From Ectorhizobium quercum (GTDB lineage Bacteria; Pseudomonadota; Alphaproteobacteria; Rhizobiales; Rhizobiaceae), in contig NZ_JANFPI010000005.1 of the NCBI RefSeq assembly GCF_026552795.1, forward strand, positions 310,001-374,000: DNA of 64,000 bases, written 5' to 3'. Of the stretch, positions 25,848-33,642 are shown piece after piece; position 1 is the first letter of the stretch; each line of letters begins with the position of its first letter. The position numbers and the translations under genes are program-made. Under the pieces are notes generated by a model. It ran no database searches. It saw nothing but the letters and a program-made list of their open reading frames with translations, and was not told the origin of the DNA.

Positions 25848-25875
25848 AACCTCCCCGCCTTTCGACGGGGAGGTT
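25848..25875 (-). terminator. Intrinsic terminator of glnII
   Basis: AACCTCCCC at 25848-25856 and GGGGAGGTT at 25867-25875 form a perfect 9-bp stem. Read on the minus strand the stem is followed by a T-run (TTTTC), 31 bases beyond the glnII stop codon. Confidence 0.8.
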
Positions 25876-25905
25876 CATCGGTTCGTACCGAAGGATCCGG
25901 CCTGA

Positions 25906-26946
25906 TCAGGCGGCGGCCGTCGCGAAGTTTTCGGCCGGGACTTCCGAGATCGTCTTCAGGATCTGCGAGGCGATCTGGTAGGGGTCGCCCTGGGAGTTCG
26001 GGCGGCGGTCTTCGAGATAGCCCTTGTAATCGTTGTTCACGAAGGAATGCGGCACGCGGATCGAGGCGCCACGGTCGGCCACACCGTAGGAGAACTTGTT
26101 CCACGGAGCCGTTTCGTGCTTGCCCGTCAGGCGCATGTGGTTGTCCGGGCCGTAGACGGCGATGTGATCGTCGATATTCTTCGCGAACTGTGCCATCAGC
26201 GCTTCGAAATAGGGCTTTCCGCCCACTTCGCGCATGAACTTGGTCGAGAAGTTGCAGTGCATGCCGGAACCGTTCCAGTCGGTGTCGCCGAGCGGCTTGC
26301 AGTGCCATTCGATATCGATGCCGTACTTTTCCGTCAGGCGGGTCAGCAGGTAGCGGGCAATCCAGATTTCGTCGGCGGCCTTCTTGGAGCCCTTGCCGAA
26401 GACCTGGAATTCCCACTGGCCCTTGGCCACTTCGGCGTTGATGCCTTCGTGGTTGATGCCGGCGGCGAGGCACAGGTCCAGATGCTCTTCAACGATCTGG
26501 CGCGCGATGCTGCCGACGTTCTTGTAGCCGACGCCCGTGTAGTACGGACCCTGCGGAGCGGGGAAGCCCTGCTCCGGGAAGCCGAGCGGACGGCCGTCCT
26601 TGTAGAAGAAATATTCCTGCTCGAAGCCGAACCAGGTGTCGGGATCGTCGAGGATGGTGGCGCGGCTGTTGGACGGGTGCGGCGTCTTGCCATCGGGCAT
26701 CATGACTTCACACATGACCAGAACGCCGTTGGTGCGGGCCGGATCGGGGAAGACGGCAACCGGCTTCAGAACGCAGTCGGAGCTGCGGCCTTCGGCCTGC
26801 TCGGTCGAGGAACCGTCGAAACCCCAGAGCGGCAGCTGCTCCAGCGTCGGGAAAGACTCAAATTCCTTGATCTGAGTCTTGCCGCGGAGGTTCGGGACAG
26901 GCTTGTAGCCATCGAGCCAGATATACTCGAGCTTAAATTTGGTCAT
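25906..26946 (-). CDS. glnII: Glutamine synthetase type II
   Basis: This 346-residue enzyme makes glutamine from glutamate, ammonia and ATP in the cytoplasm. It is the eukaryote-like GSII form found in rhizobia: start MTKFKLEYIWLDGYKP, the LWGFDGSSTEQA segment, the ATP/metal-binding regions WFGFEQEYFFYKDGRPLGFP and GINAEVAKGQWEFQ, then GSGMHCNFSTKFMR and DNHMRLTGKHETAPWNKFSYGVADRGASIRVP. The inner ATG at 26946 is used rather than an upstream in-frame start at 27024 because it begins the conserved protein and has GAGAGA about 6 bases upstream. In rhizobia glnII is NtrC-activated from a sigma-54 promoter; a matching site is seen here. It is divergent from gstI, and a clear terminator follows. 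Confidence 0.97.
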   Translation of the reverse strand: MTKFKLEYIWLDGYKPVPNLRGKTQIKEFESFPTLEQLPLWGFDGSSTEQAEGRSSDCVLKPVAVFPDPARTNGVLVMCEVMMPDGKTPHPSNSRATILDDPDTWFGFEQEYFFYKDGRPLGFPEQGFPAPQGPYYTGVGYKNVGSIARQIVEEHLDLCLAAGINHEGINAEVAKGQWEFQVFGKGSKKAADEIWIARYLLTRLTEKYGIDIEWHCKPLGDTDWNGSGMHCNFSTKFMREVGGKPYFEALMAQFAKNIDDHIAVYGPDNHMRLTGKHETAPWNKFSYGVADRGASIRVPHSFVNNDYKGYLEDRRPNSQGDPYQIASQILKTISEVPAENFATAAA

Positions 26947-26971
26947 TGCGAATCTCTCACTACGTAACGTT

Positions 26972-26984
26972 GCAAGGCCCTTGC
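26972..26984 (-). promoter_or_regulatory. Short inverted repeat in the glnII leader
   Basis: GCAAG-GCC-CTTGC at 26972-26984 is a perfect 5-bp inverted repeat with a 3-base loop. It lies between the predicted transcription start (about 27013) and the ribosome site of glnII, in the part of the mRNA that a translation inhibitor would contact. Confidence 0.4.
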
Positions 26985-27023
26985 TATACCGACAAGGCGG
27001 CGGATGAAGGTCGCTCGCTACCA

Positions 27024-27039
27024 TGCACGCCGCGTGCCA
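27024..27039 (-). promoter_or_regulatory. Sigma-54 (-24/-12) promoter of glnII
   Basis: On the minus strand the sequence is TGGCACGCGGCGTGCA, which matches TGGCACG-N4-TTGCA in 15 of the 16 positions (the four N count as free), with exact 10-base spacing between the GG and GC elements. Transcription would start near 27013 and leave a leader of about 66 bases. This fits the known nitrogen control of rhizobial glnII. Confidence 0.8.
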
Positions 27040-27311
27040 GACTGGGAGCCGCGCGGTCAGAAAGTGTCCAAGTCCTTTATTTCAAAGGGCTCGAAACGGC
27101 GCCAAGGGAACCGGATGCCGGCTCGCGCGTTTCATTTGCACATAAATGCACAAAATGTAGCCAACGCCCTTACATAATCAGGCAAATTGCAAAAATAATT
27201 AGTTACAACTCGATCAGATCATGATAATAAAATAGGCTTAACGCCTAAAAAATGCGCAAAAACTAACCGGATGGATGTTTTGCATAAAGAGTAGCTCGGA
27301 AAGGAAAGACA

Positions 27312-27509
27312 ATGACCGCAGGTTTTCACCACGATTCCGCTAACATATACCAGTTCCCCGTCGCAACGCGGCGCCGGACCTTCGGGCAAAAAGCGGAAAA
27401 CATGCAGTCGTCTGTCATCGACTTTCCGCAGCCGGTGCATTACGCCGTCGTCGATACCTGCTGGTATCACCAGGAAGCCATCGCGACCGACGGCAAGACG
27501 ACCAACTGA
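27312..27509 (+). CDS. gstI: GstI-like small protein (DUF2735), predicted inhibitor of GSII translation
   Basis: This 65-residue protein lies divergently upstream of glnII and has the family features IYQFPV near residue 12, a basic ATRRR stretch, and CWYHQEAI near the C-terminus. In Rhizobium leguminosarum the gene in this position, gstI, encodes a 63-residue protein that blocks translation of glnII mRNA through its leader, and it is regulated by NtrC. Size, position and sequence type agree, so the same role is inferred. GGAAAGG lies 5-11 bases ahead of the ATG. A strong hairpin follows the stop codon. Confidence 0.85.
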   Translation: MTAGFHHDSANIYQFPVATRRRTFGQKAENMQSSVIDFPQPVHYAVVDTCWYHQEAIATDGKTTN

Positions 27510-27531
27510 CCCCTGTCCCTGTCCCTGCCCC

Positions 27532-27571
27532 CTCACCCGCATCTGCGGCACTCGTGCCCGATGCGGGTGAG
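27532..27571 (+). terminator. Strong hairpin after gstI
   Basis: CTCACCCGCATC at 27532-27543 and GATGCGGGTGAG at 27560-27571 form a perfect 12-bp stem, with a smaller GGCAC/GTGCC stem inside the loop. It starts 22 bases after the gstI stop. No T-run follows, so it could be a transcript-stabilising or palindromic repeat element and not a classical terminator. Confidence 0.5.
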
Positions 27572-27797
27572 AGCACCTTCTCTCCATGCCGGCCGCTGAG
27601 TGGCCGATATATGCCGTACGCTTTATCCGGCGGCGCTTTCCCCGCCTTCCGCCCGTTGCGGCCATCGCTGCCCGCGCGGCAGCGTTCCGCGACCGATAGG
27701 CAGGCCATAAAATTTCCGATAAAAGCTGCCATATATCCACGTGGAACATGATCTCGCCTTTCCGATTCGTCGGGGCAGCCTTTGCAGGAGCGAAAGC

Positions 27798-28559
27798 GTG
27801 ACCGACATGCCGGTCAGAAAGAACAGGGGTTTCTTCCTCGGCATGACGATGGCGATCGTGCTTGCGATCGCGGCGACCGTTCTTTTCGCCAACGACCGCC
27901 GCCACCTGAACGCGCTGCTCATCCACTACGGCATGATGGAACCGCCGCAGCCGCCCGAGGCGGCAAGCCAGAAACACGCGCGCGCCACGCCGCAAGCGGT
28001 CCCTCCCCCCAATGCGGTGGCCCTCTTTTCCGGTTCGGGAACCACGCCTTTCGCCCGCATGATCCATTTCCCGGCGCCGGAGATGTGCCGGCTCTTCAAC
28101 GACCGGGGCTTTGTCGGAGAAGGATGGCACACGTCGCCGATGGCCGGCGAGGCGCAGGCCGAATGCACGGCGGAAAAGATGATCGGCACGGAGACGGAGG
28201 CCGGCGCGCCGGCCTCGCTCTTCGCCGTGGTGCGCGGCACGCAGCACGACGACATCAAGTCGCTGCGCGTCAAGATGATCGCACCGCAGACGGCGGAGGG
28301 AAATGCCGCGCGCAAGGAGATGGACGAGATTCTCGCCGATCTCATCGAGGCGACCGGCTGGAGCGACCTCACCCCGCTGCGCGAGCGGATCGCCCGGCTG
28401 GAGGACAATATCGACATGACCGATTCCAGCCTGTCCGTGACCTTCAGGCAGGAATATACCAACACCGACGCCTATAACCTGATCATCCGCCCGGCCAGCA
28501 CCAATCCGGACGTGCGCCAGCTTCAGAAGCCGGCACGGCCCGGCGCCTTCAATCGATAA
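27798..28559 (+). CDS. Membrane-anchored hypothetical protein
   Basis: This 253-residue protein has one N-terminal hydrophobic segment (about residues 13-33 after a basic stretch RKN), which suggests a signal anchor with the bulk in the periplasm. A Pro/Ala-rich linker follows (about 45-75), then a folded domain with two or three cysteines and a conserved-looking MCRLFNDRGFVGEGWH segment. GTG 27798 is chosen because AGGAG at 27786-27790 stands 7 bases before it; ATG 27807 is the alternative. It overlaps the convergent rkpJ gene by 11 bases. I do not recognise a function. It may be a conserved rhizobial protein, since it reads as a well-formed gene. Confidence 0.65.
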   Translation: MTDMPVRKNRGFFLGMTMAIVLAIAATVLFANDRRHLNALLIHYGMMEPPQPPEAASQKHARATPQAVPPPNAVALFSGSGTTPFARMIHFPAPEMCRLFNDRGFVGEGWHTSPMAGEAQAECTAEKMIGTETEAGAPASLFAVVRGTQHDDIKSLRVKMIAPQTAEGNAARKEMDEILADLIEATGWSDLTPLRERIARLEDNIDMTDSSLSVTFRQEYTNTDAYNLIIRPASTNPDVRQLQKPARPGAFNR

Positions 28560-29835
28560 ACAGCGCCGGCGGATATTTGGCCGGCTTGCGGCGCGGAACG
28601 CAACCGCTGTCGCCACCGGGCTGGTTGACCGTGCCGGACAGAAGCCGCCCGGCGATCGCCTCGGCCGCCGCCGTCGTGCCCGCATCCGAATAAAAATCGC
28701 CGCGCACCTGAATGGAGGCGGCCAGCAGCCGGTAGAAGGCCGATGTCAGCACCGGATCGGGCCTGTGCGGCGCCGTCCAGAACGCGTCAAGGGGGCGCTG
28801 TTCCGTCATGCCGGGAATGTCGTAGATCGCGGTTCCGAGAACCTTGGCCGGAATGCCGTCGCGCAGACCGTGCAGCGCGGCCGTCGAGTTGACGGTGACG
28901 ATGCCTGAACAGCCCTCGAGCAGGGAGCCCAGGTCGCCGCCGCCGACATAATGCACCCGCCCGGCGATGCCGAGCCGCTGCGCCTTCTGCGCGATGACGC
29001 GTTTCCATGAAATCAGCCCGTTATCCAGCGGATGGACCTTGATCGCGAGCTGCGCGCAGGCCGGAGCATGGGCGGCGAAGGACGTCAGCACCGCGGCGAT
29101 GGCCTGCTGCTGGCTGTTATAGGGCGAATGGGCGCGAAGCTGGAAATCCGTCTGCAATTGCAGCGGATAGACGAACCACGGCGCGCCGCCGGCTTTCAGC
29201 CCGGCAACCGTCGCCAGCGCCCGGGCATCACGCCGCCCCCGCGTGGCGAGTTGCACGATCCAGCCCGCATATTCCGCCAGGGGATGGAACAGCCCATGCC
29301 GGCGGTAATGCGGATAAAGGAAGGCGAGAAAGACGGATGGCAGGTTGTAGGCGAGGTCATAGAGCGCCTCGGCCAGAAAGCTATGGCCATAGAGGCGTGT
29401 TCGGTCCGGCTCCGGCAGGTTCCCGGCGGCGGCCAGAATGGCTTCGGGCTCGTTCGGAAAGTGCGAGTTCGAGGACATGCCGTCCCGTTCGACCGTCACC
29501 CAGTCCGGCCTCAGATATCCCATCTCGACGACGAACACCCCGACGCCCGCCGCGCGGGCCACCCGCACCGCCTCGGCATGGTAGGGCCGCTCCTCGCCGA
29601 GAAGAACGAGGGAGCCGATGGCCCGCTCCTCGATCACGCGGCGAATGAAGGCCCCCCACGCCTGCGCCCGCCCGCGATAGGCGATGGCGCCCCTGCGCCG
29701 CCAGAACAGGCTGTCGCCGGCATGAAGATTGATCCGCCAGCAGGCATGGCCGGCCGCCTCCAGCCGGTCGGCGATCTTGCCGAAAAGCGGCGAGGCCGGC
29801 CCTTGCAGGAACAGGAAAGCGGCCTTGCCGCTCAT
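28549..29835 (-). CDS. rkpJ: RkpJ/KpsS/LipB-type capsule lipid-carrier Kdo transferase
   Basis: This 428-residue protein belongs to the capsule polysaccharide synthesis/export family (KpsS, LipB, RkpJ). It starts with AFLFLQGPASPLFGKIADRLEAAGH, has VVEMGYLRPDW near residue 100, and contains the C-terminal signature region IKVHPLDNG followed by VTVNSTAALHGLRDGIPAKVLG. In E. coli KpsS adds the first beta-Kdo to the lipid anchor of group 2 capsules at the inner membrane. It is the last gene of rkpAGHIJ. Its ATG overlaps the rkpI stop codon (ATGA), so translation is coupled; that is why ATG 29835 is preferred to the longer frame from 29892. Confidence 0.9.
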   Translation of the reverse strand: MSGKAAFLFLQGPASPLFGKIADRLEAAGHACWRINLHAGDSLFWRRRGAIAYRGRAQAWGAFIRRVIEERAIGSLVLLGEERPYHAEAVRVARAAGVGVFVVEMGYLRPDWVTVERDGMSSNSHFPNEPEAILAAAGNLPEPDRTRLYGHSFLAEALYDLAYNLPSVFLAFLYPHYRRHGLFHPLAEYAGWIVQLATRGRRDARALATVAGLKAGGAPWFVYPLQLQTDFQLRAHSPYNSQQQAIAAVLTSFAAHAPACAQLAIKVHPLDNGLISWKRVIAQKAQRLGIAGRVHYVGGGDLGSLLEGCSGIVTVNSTAALHGLRDGIPAKVLGTAIYDIPGMTEQRPLDAFWTAPHRPDPVLTSAFYRLLAASIQVRGDFYSDAGTTAAAEAIAGRLLSGTVNQPGGDSGCVPRRKPAKYPPALFID

Positions 29836-31427
29836 CGGAACTGTTCCTTGTAGAGATGCGAATGCCAGAGCAGGGTCTCGAACAGGTTCCACGGCGCCTC
29901 GACGCGGGCGCGGGTAGGCTTGTGGCCGTCCTCGCTCGCCCCGCCCAGCGGCACGATGAAATAGTCGGTGCGCGGATCGGGAAACGGATCGGCGAAACGC
30001 TTCAGAAGCGGTGCGTGGTCTCCGTAGAAGGTCAGCCAGACCGGCCGGTCGAGCTTGTCCAGCTCCTCGACCAGACGGCCGAGCGCGGCATCCGCCCGCC
30101 TCAGCAGTTCGCGGTAGATCTCGACGGAATCGGTCATGCCCTCGCAGCGGCCGGGGCCCCAGGGGCCGTGATTGGCCATCGAGGCCACGAACAGCAGCGC
30201 CGGCCTGTCATGATCGAGCGCCGCGGTGATTTCCAGCACCTTTTCCGTCAGCCGCATGTCCGACACGTAGGGGCCGTCGCGCTCCGGCACGTGATCGAAG
30301 GCGTCGAGCATGGTCATCTCGCTGAAGCCGAGCAGCGGCATGGCCTTGTTGCGGTGGAAGAAGGCGCTGTCGTAGGGATGGATGAAATGGGTCAGCCATC
30401 CCGCCTTGCGCAGCTTGGAAGGCCAGACGACATCCGAATAATGCGCCGCGCGCAGGTAAGGGTAGCTCGCATCCGCATGGACGTCCTCCGGCTGGAGGCC
30501 GCTCAGGACGGAAAATTCCGTGCGCAGGGTATAGCCGCCCTCGAACACGCTCGACATGCGGCCCCACTGGGCGGCACGCTTCTTCAGCACGTCGATGGTC
30601 GGCAGTTCGAGGTCTCTGTCGCCGACATTGCGCAGGTCGAGAAAAGATTCCGACTGCCAGATCACGATCAGCGGCGCGTCTTCCTCCTCATGCCCCCTCA
30701 GTTCCTGCAACACGTTCTGGATGCCGTGGGCGAGTTCGGCGACGATCGCCTCCCGCCGCATGCCGAGCCAGATCATGAAATGATACGCGACCGTGGCGAA
30801 GGTGCCGAAGCGCACGGTGTTGACGCGCACGTTCAGGGTCCGCAGCAGATGTTCCGCGATCCAGGCCGCTGCCTGCCCCACGGGGCGCACGAAGAGCAGG
30901 ATGACAGGCAGCAGGGGCGCGGAAATGCCGACGACAATCCAGAAGAAACCGAAACGCGCCGGCAGGAGATGCGGCTCGAAGATCATGAACAGGGCGGAGA
31001 CGCCGAACACATAGGAAAGCGCCGCGATCCAGAACAGGATATTCAGCCGCGTGGCGTAGAAGATCGTCTTGTACTTGAAGACGTCCATGACCAGCGCGAT
31101 ATCGGAAAACACCAGCGGCTCGCGGATGAAGATGAACTTGGCCCGCGAAATGCCGGTGAAGATCACGAAAAAGCTGATCGTGCCCGCCGCGCAATAGAGC
31201 GGCCGCCAGGAAATGGCGAAGAAGATCGAGAAGACGAACAGGATGATCGGCAGCCGTGCCGCCAGTTCCAGGGCCACGCGCGACGGCGTCCGCTCGATGC
31301 GCGATTCCCGCCGCACGCTTCGCGGCATGGCGAAGGGGTCGGTCAGATAGACGGCCAATGCGGAAACCGCAAAACATGCCGCGGTCAGCGCCACAGGATG
31401 TCCGTGCAACCCTTCAAGCATTACCAT
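29832..31427 (-). CDS. rkpI: RkpI-type membrane sulfatase/phosphoglycerol-transferase-like protein
   Basis: This 531-residue protein has five or so N-terminal membrane segments (about 10-190) and a C-terminal alkaline-phosphatase-fold domain of the LTA-synthase/sulfatase type: LIVIWQSESFLDLRN, FEGGYTLRTEFSVLSGL, HFIHPYDSAFFHRNKAMPLLGF, LFVASMANHGPWGP and LTFYGDHAP. The Thr of GGYTLRTEF is the likely nucleophile and the DH of GDHAP a metal ligand. In Sinorhizobium rkpI is needed for K-antigen production, although its exact reaction is not settled. It sits 9 bases after rkpH and overlaps rkpJ by 4 bases. Confidence 0.87.
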   Translation of the reverse strand: MVMLEGLHGHPVALTAACFAVSALAVYLTDPFAMPRSVRRESRIERTPSRVALELAARLPIILFVFSIFFAISWRPLYCAAGTISFFVIFTGISRAKFIFIREPLVFSDIALVMDVFKYKTIFYATRLNILFWIAALSYVFGVSALFMIFEPHLLPARFGFFWIVVGISAPLLPVILLFVRPVGQAAAWIAEHLLRTLNVRVNTVRFGTFATVAYHFMIWLGMRREAIVAELAHGIQNVLQELRGHEEEDAPLIVIWQSESFLDLRNVGDRDLELPTIDVLKKRAAQWGRMSSVFEGGYTLRTEFSVLSGLQPEDVHADASYPYLRAAHYSDVVWPSKLRKAGWLTHFIHPYDSAFFHRNKAMPLLGFSEMTMLDAFDHVPERDGPYVSDMRLTEKVLEITAALDHDRPALLFVASMANHGPWGPGRCEGMTDSVEIYRELLRRADAALGRLVEELDKLDRPVWLTFYGDHAPLLKRFADPFPDPRTDYFIVPLGGASEDGHKPTRARVEAPWNLFETLLWHSHLYKEQFR

Positions 31428-31436
31428 GCCACTCCG

Positions 31437-32228
31437 TTACGGGCGCCTGCCATGCGCCGTCCGCCGGTAGATCACCGGCTTGATGAAAGCGCCGAACAGC
31501 GCCAGCATCGTCAGTGCAAACCCGAAATGCACCTCCGCGCGCCCGCGATCAAGCCCCGTGACGATGCGCCGGGCGACAATGCCGGCTTTCCACGGCCGGA
31601 GCCCGCCCATGACGGCCTGCGCGGCAGCCGGCCTGAGGCGGATCTCCTGCTCGTATTGCGGCGTCCGCGTATCCGGCGGATAACAGATGCAGACGCTCAC
31701 GCCGAAAGGCCGGGCCTCGGCCCGCAACGCCTCGGCAAAACCCTTGAGCGCCGATTTCGAGGCGCAATAGGCGGCATAGGCCGGAATGCCGATATGGGCG
31801 GCCGCCGACGAGACCAGCATGATCCGTCCCCGGCCCCTTGCCTTCATTCCGGCAAGGACCGCACGCGCGGCATGGACGGTGCCGAGGAAATTCACCCTGA
31901 CCTGCTCCTCGAAAAGGCCCGGTGGCTGCTCGTCGAAAAAGCCGGGGTCGACCCGGCCGGCCGCGGTCACGAGAATGTCGCACGGCCCGAGCGCGGCTTC
32001 CGCCCCGGCGAGCGCGGCGGCGACCGACGCCTCGTCCGCGACATCGGCGGAAACGACATGGATGCGGGCCGCATTCTCCGGGCTTGCGGCCGCCAGATCG
32101 CGGCGCGCAGCCTCCAGCAAGCCGGTCCTGCGGGCCAGAAGCGTCACCGCATAACCGCGGGCGAGATAAAGACGGGCAATTTCCAGCCCGATCCCGCTGG
32201 AGCCGCCGGTGATGATCGCATGGGTCAT
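31437..32228 (-). CDS. rkpH: RkpH-type short-chain dehydrogenase
   Basis: This 263-residue SDR enzyme has the NAD(P)-binding TGGSSGIG motif at about 8-15 and the catalytic Ser with YxxxK in LVSSAAAHIGIPAYAAYCASK (about 140-160). The C-terminal part ends in a hydrophobic segment, consistent with membrane association. By analogy to 3-ketosphinganine reductases it would reduce the ketone formed by RkpG. Together RkpG and RkpH look like the first two steps of sphingoid-base synthesis, used here for the capsule lipid carrier. It lies 28 bases after rkpG in the same operon. Confidence 0.87.
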   Translation of the reverse strand: MTHAIITGGSSGIGLEIARLYLARGYAVTLLARRTGLLEAARRDLAAASPENAARIHVVSADVADEASVAAALAGAEAALGPCDILVTAAGRVDPGFFDEQPPGLFEEQVRVNFLGTVHAARAVLAGMKARGRGRIMLVSSAAAHIGIPAYAAYCASKSALKGFAEALRAEARPFGVSVCICYPPDTRTPQYEQEIRLRPAAAQAVMGGLRPWKAGIVARRIVTGLDRGRAEVHFGFALTMLALFGAFIKPVIYRRTAHGRRP

Positions 32229-32256
32229 GGCCGCGTCCTGCCGGTCCGTTCCTCCG

Positions 32257-33642
32257 TCAGGAAATGAACTTCGCCGCCTGGTGGATGTCGAGGGATCCGA
32301 GGCCGACCTTGCGGCGTTCCAGATCCTTCAGAATTTCCGTGGTGAGCGTGACCGCCCGGGTTATCTGCTCGGGCGTATGATCCGCCGTCAGGAAGAAGCG
32401 CAGGCGCGCCAGCCCCTCCTGCACGGCGGGATGAATGATCGGCAGGGCGTTCACGCCCGCCTCCAGCAGTTCGTTCGAAAGCTGGACGGCGCGCAGCGAG
32501 TCGCCGACGATGACCGGCACGACCGAATAGCCGGCGCTGGTTCCGACATTCAACCCCGCCTGCCGGGCGAGATCCAGGAACAGGTGGCCGTTGCGGCGCA
32601 GGGCTTCCACCCGTTCCCGCTCCTCCTTCAGCACATTGAGGCTGGCAAGCGCGGCAGCGGCCAGAACGGGAGCGAGCCCCACCGAATAGACGAAGCCGCC
32701 GGCTTCGGCCTTGAGAATCTCGATCAGCGCCCGGCTGCCGGCGATATAGCCACCGCAGCTCGACGCCGTCTTGGAAAGCGTTCCCATCCACAGGTCGACC
32801 GACGCCGGATCGATGCCGAAATGCTCGAAGGTGCCGCGCCCCGTCTTGCCCAGCACACCCAGCGCATGGGCCTCGTCCACCATCAGCCAGAAACCGTAGC
32901 GCGAGCGCAGCCGCACCAGTTCCGGCAGGTTGGCGATGTCGCCATCCATCGAATAGACGCCTTCGACGATGACGAGAACGCGGTCGAAATTGCCGGCGAC
33001 GCCGGTCAGCACCTTTTCCAGATCGGCCGTGTCGTTGTGGCGGAAGAAACGGCGCGTCGCGCCGGAGAGCTTCACGCCCGCCAGAACGCTGTTGTGGATC
33101 AGTTCGTCGTGAACGACGAGATCCTTCGGGCCGACGAGGGTCGAAACGGTGGCGGCGTTGGTGAGATAGCCCGACACGAAACAGACCGCCGCTTCGGTTC
33201 CATAGACCTCGGCCAGACGCGTCTCGAGCTCGGTGTGCAGCGGGCGCTCGCCGGCCACCAGACGGCTGGCCGAGGCGGAGATGCCGAAGCGATCGATGGC
33301 GGCCTTCGCCGCCGCCGTCACTTTCGGATGGGTGTTGGCGCTAACATAATCGTAGGATGCGAAATTGACGAGCTCCTTGCCGCCGATGACGGTCGTCGCG
33401 CCCGCCGCACGCTCGTGGGAGCGGTAGAACGGATTCTCGACGCTGGCCATCACGCTGATCGCCTTATGGGCCATCAGCTTCTTGTATTCGGGCAGGTCCT
33501 CGAAGCGCTTCGGCGCCTTAACCACTTCGGGAGCCCGGCGGCGCATGCGCGCCATGCGGTTCTGCCCAGCCGATTCGTGGCGGCTGCGCCATGCGCCGAG
33601 CAGCTCCGCCGACCCGACTTCATCGTCCCTGTCATCAGCCAT
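32257..33642 (-). CDS. rkpG: RkpG-type alpha-oxoamine synthase (PLP-dependent acyltransferase)
   Basis: This 461-residue protein belongs to the BioF/Kbl/serine palmitoyltransferase family. Its core has NFASYDYVSANTHPKV, FVSGYLTNAATVS, VDEAHALGVLGKTGRG, and the PLP-lysine motif GTLSKTASSCGGY. It should join an acyl chain to an amino acid with loss of CO2. The chain probably comes from RkpA, whose gene stop overlaps this start by 8 bases. An extra N-terminal stretch of about 60 residues, absent in BioF, is seen in RkpG-type proteins. The genetic coupling strongly supports joint function in making the lipid part of the capsule. Confidence 0.9.
   Translation of the reverse strand: MADDRDDEVGSAELLGAWRSRHESAGQNRMARMRRRAPEVVKAPKRFEDLPEYKKLMAHKAISVMASVENPFYRSHERAAGATTVIGGKELVNFASYDYVSANTHPKVTAAAKAAIDRFGISASASRLVAGERPLHTELETRLAEVYGTEAAVCFVSGYLTNAATVSTLVGPKDLVVHDELIHNSVLAGVKLSGATRRFFRHNDTADLEKVLTGVAGNFDRVLVIVEGVYSMDGDIANLPELVRLRSRYGFWLMVDEAHALGVLGKTGRGTFEHFGIDPASVDLWMGTLSKTASSCGGYIAGSRALIEILKAEAGGFVYSVGLAPVLAAAALASLNVLKEERERVEALRRNGHLFLDLARQAGLNVGTSAGYSVVPVIVGDSLRAVQLSNELLEAGVNALPIIHPAVQEGLARLRFFLTADHTPEQITRAVTLTTEILKDLERRKVGLGSLDIHQAAKFIS

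Larger units (their letters stand above)
26947..27311. promoter_or_regulatory. Divergent glnII-gstI control region
   Basis: These 365 bases hold the glnII promoter and leader (listed separately). TTTGCACATAAATGCACAAA at about 27134-27153 contains two TGCAC half-sites, about 100 bases upstream of the glnII -24/-12 element, and may be an NtrC site. The gstI-proximal part (27170-27311) is AT-rich and should carry the gstI promoter, but no clear -35/-10 pair was found. Confidence 0.5.

Noticed and set aside
26971-26986. TAGCAAGGGCCTTGCA on the minus strand as the sigma-54 promoter of glnII
   Set aside because: It has correct spacing but lacks the essential GG of the -24 box and would leave a leader of only about 14 bases; the site at 27024-27039 matches far better.
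27261-27285. Sigma-54 promoter for gstI (GG...TTTTGCA)
   Set aside because: The spacing between GG and GC is 11 bases, not 10, and gstI is expected to use a different promoter type.
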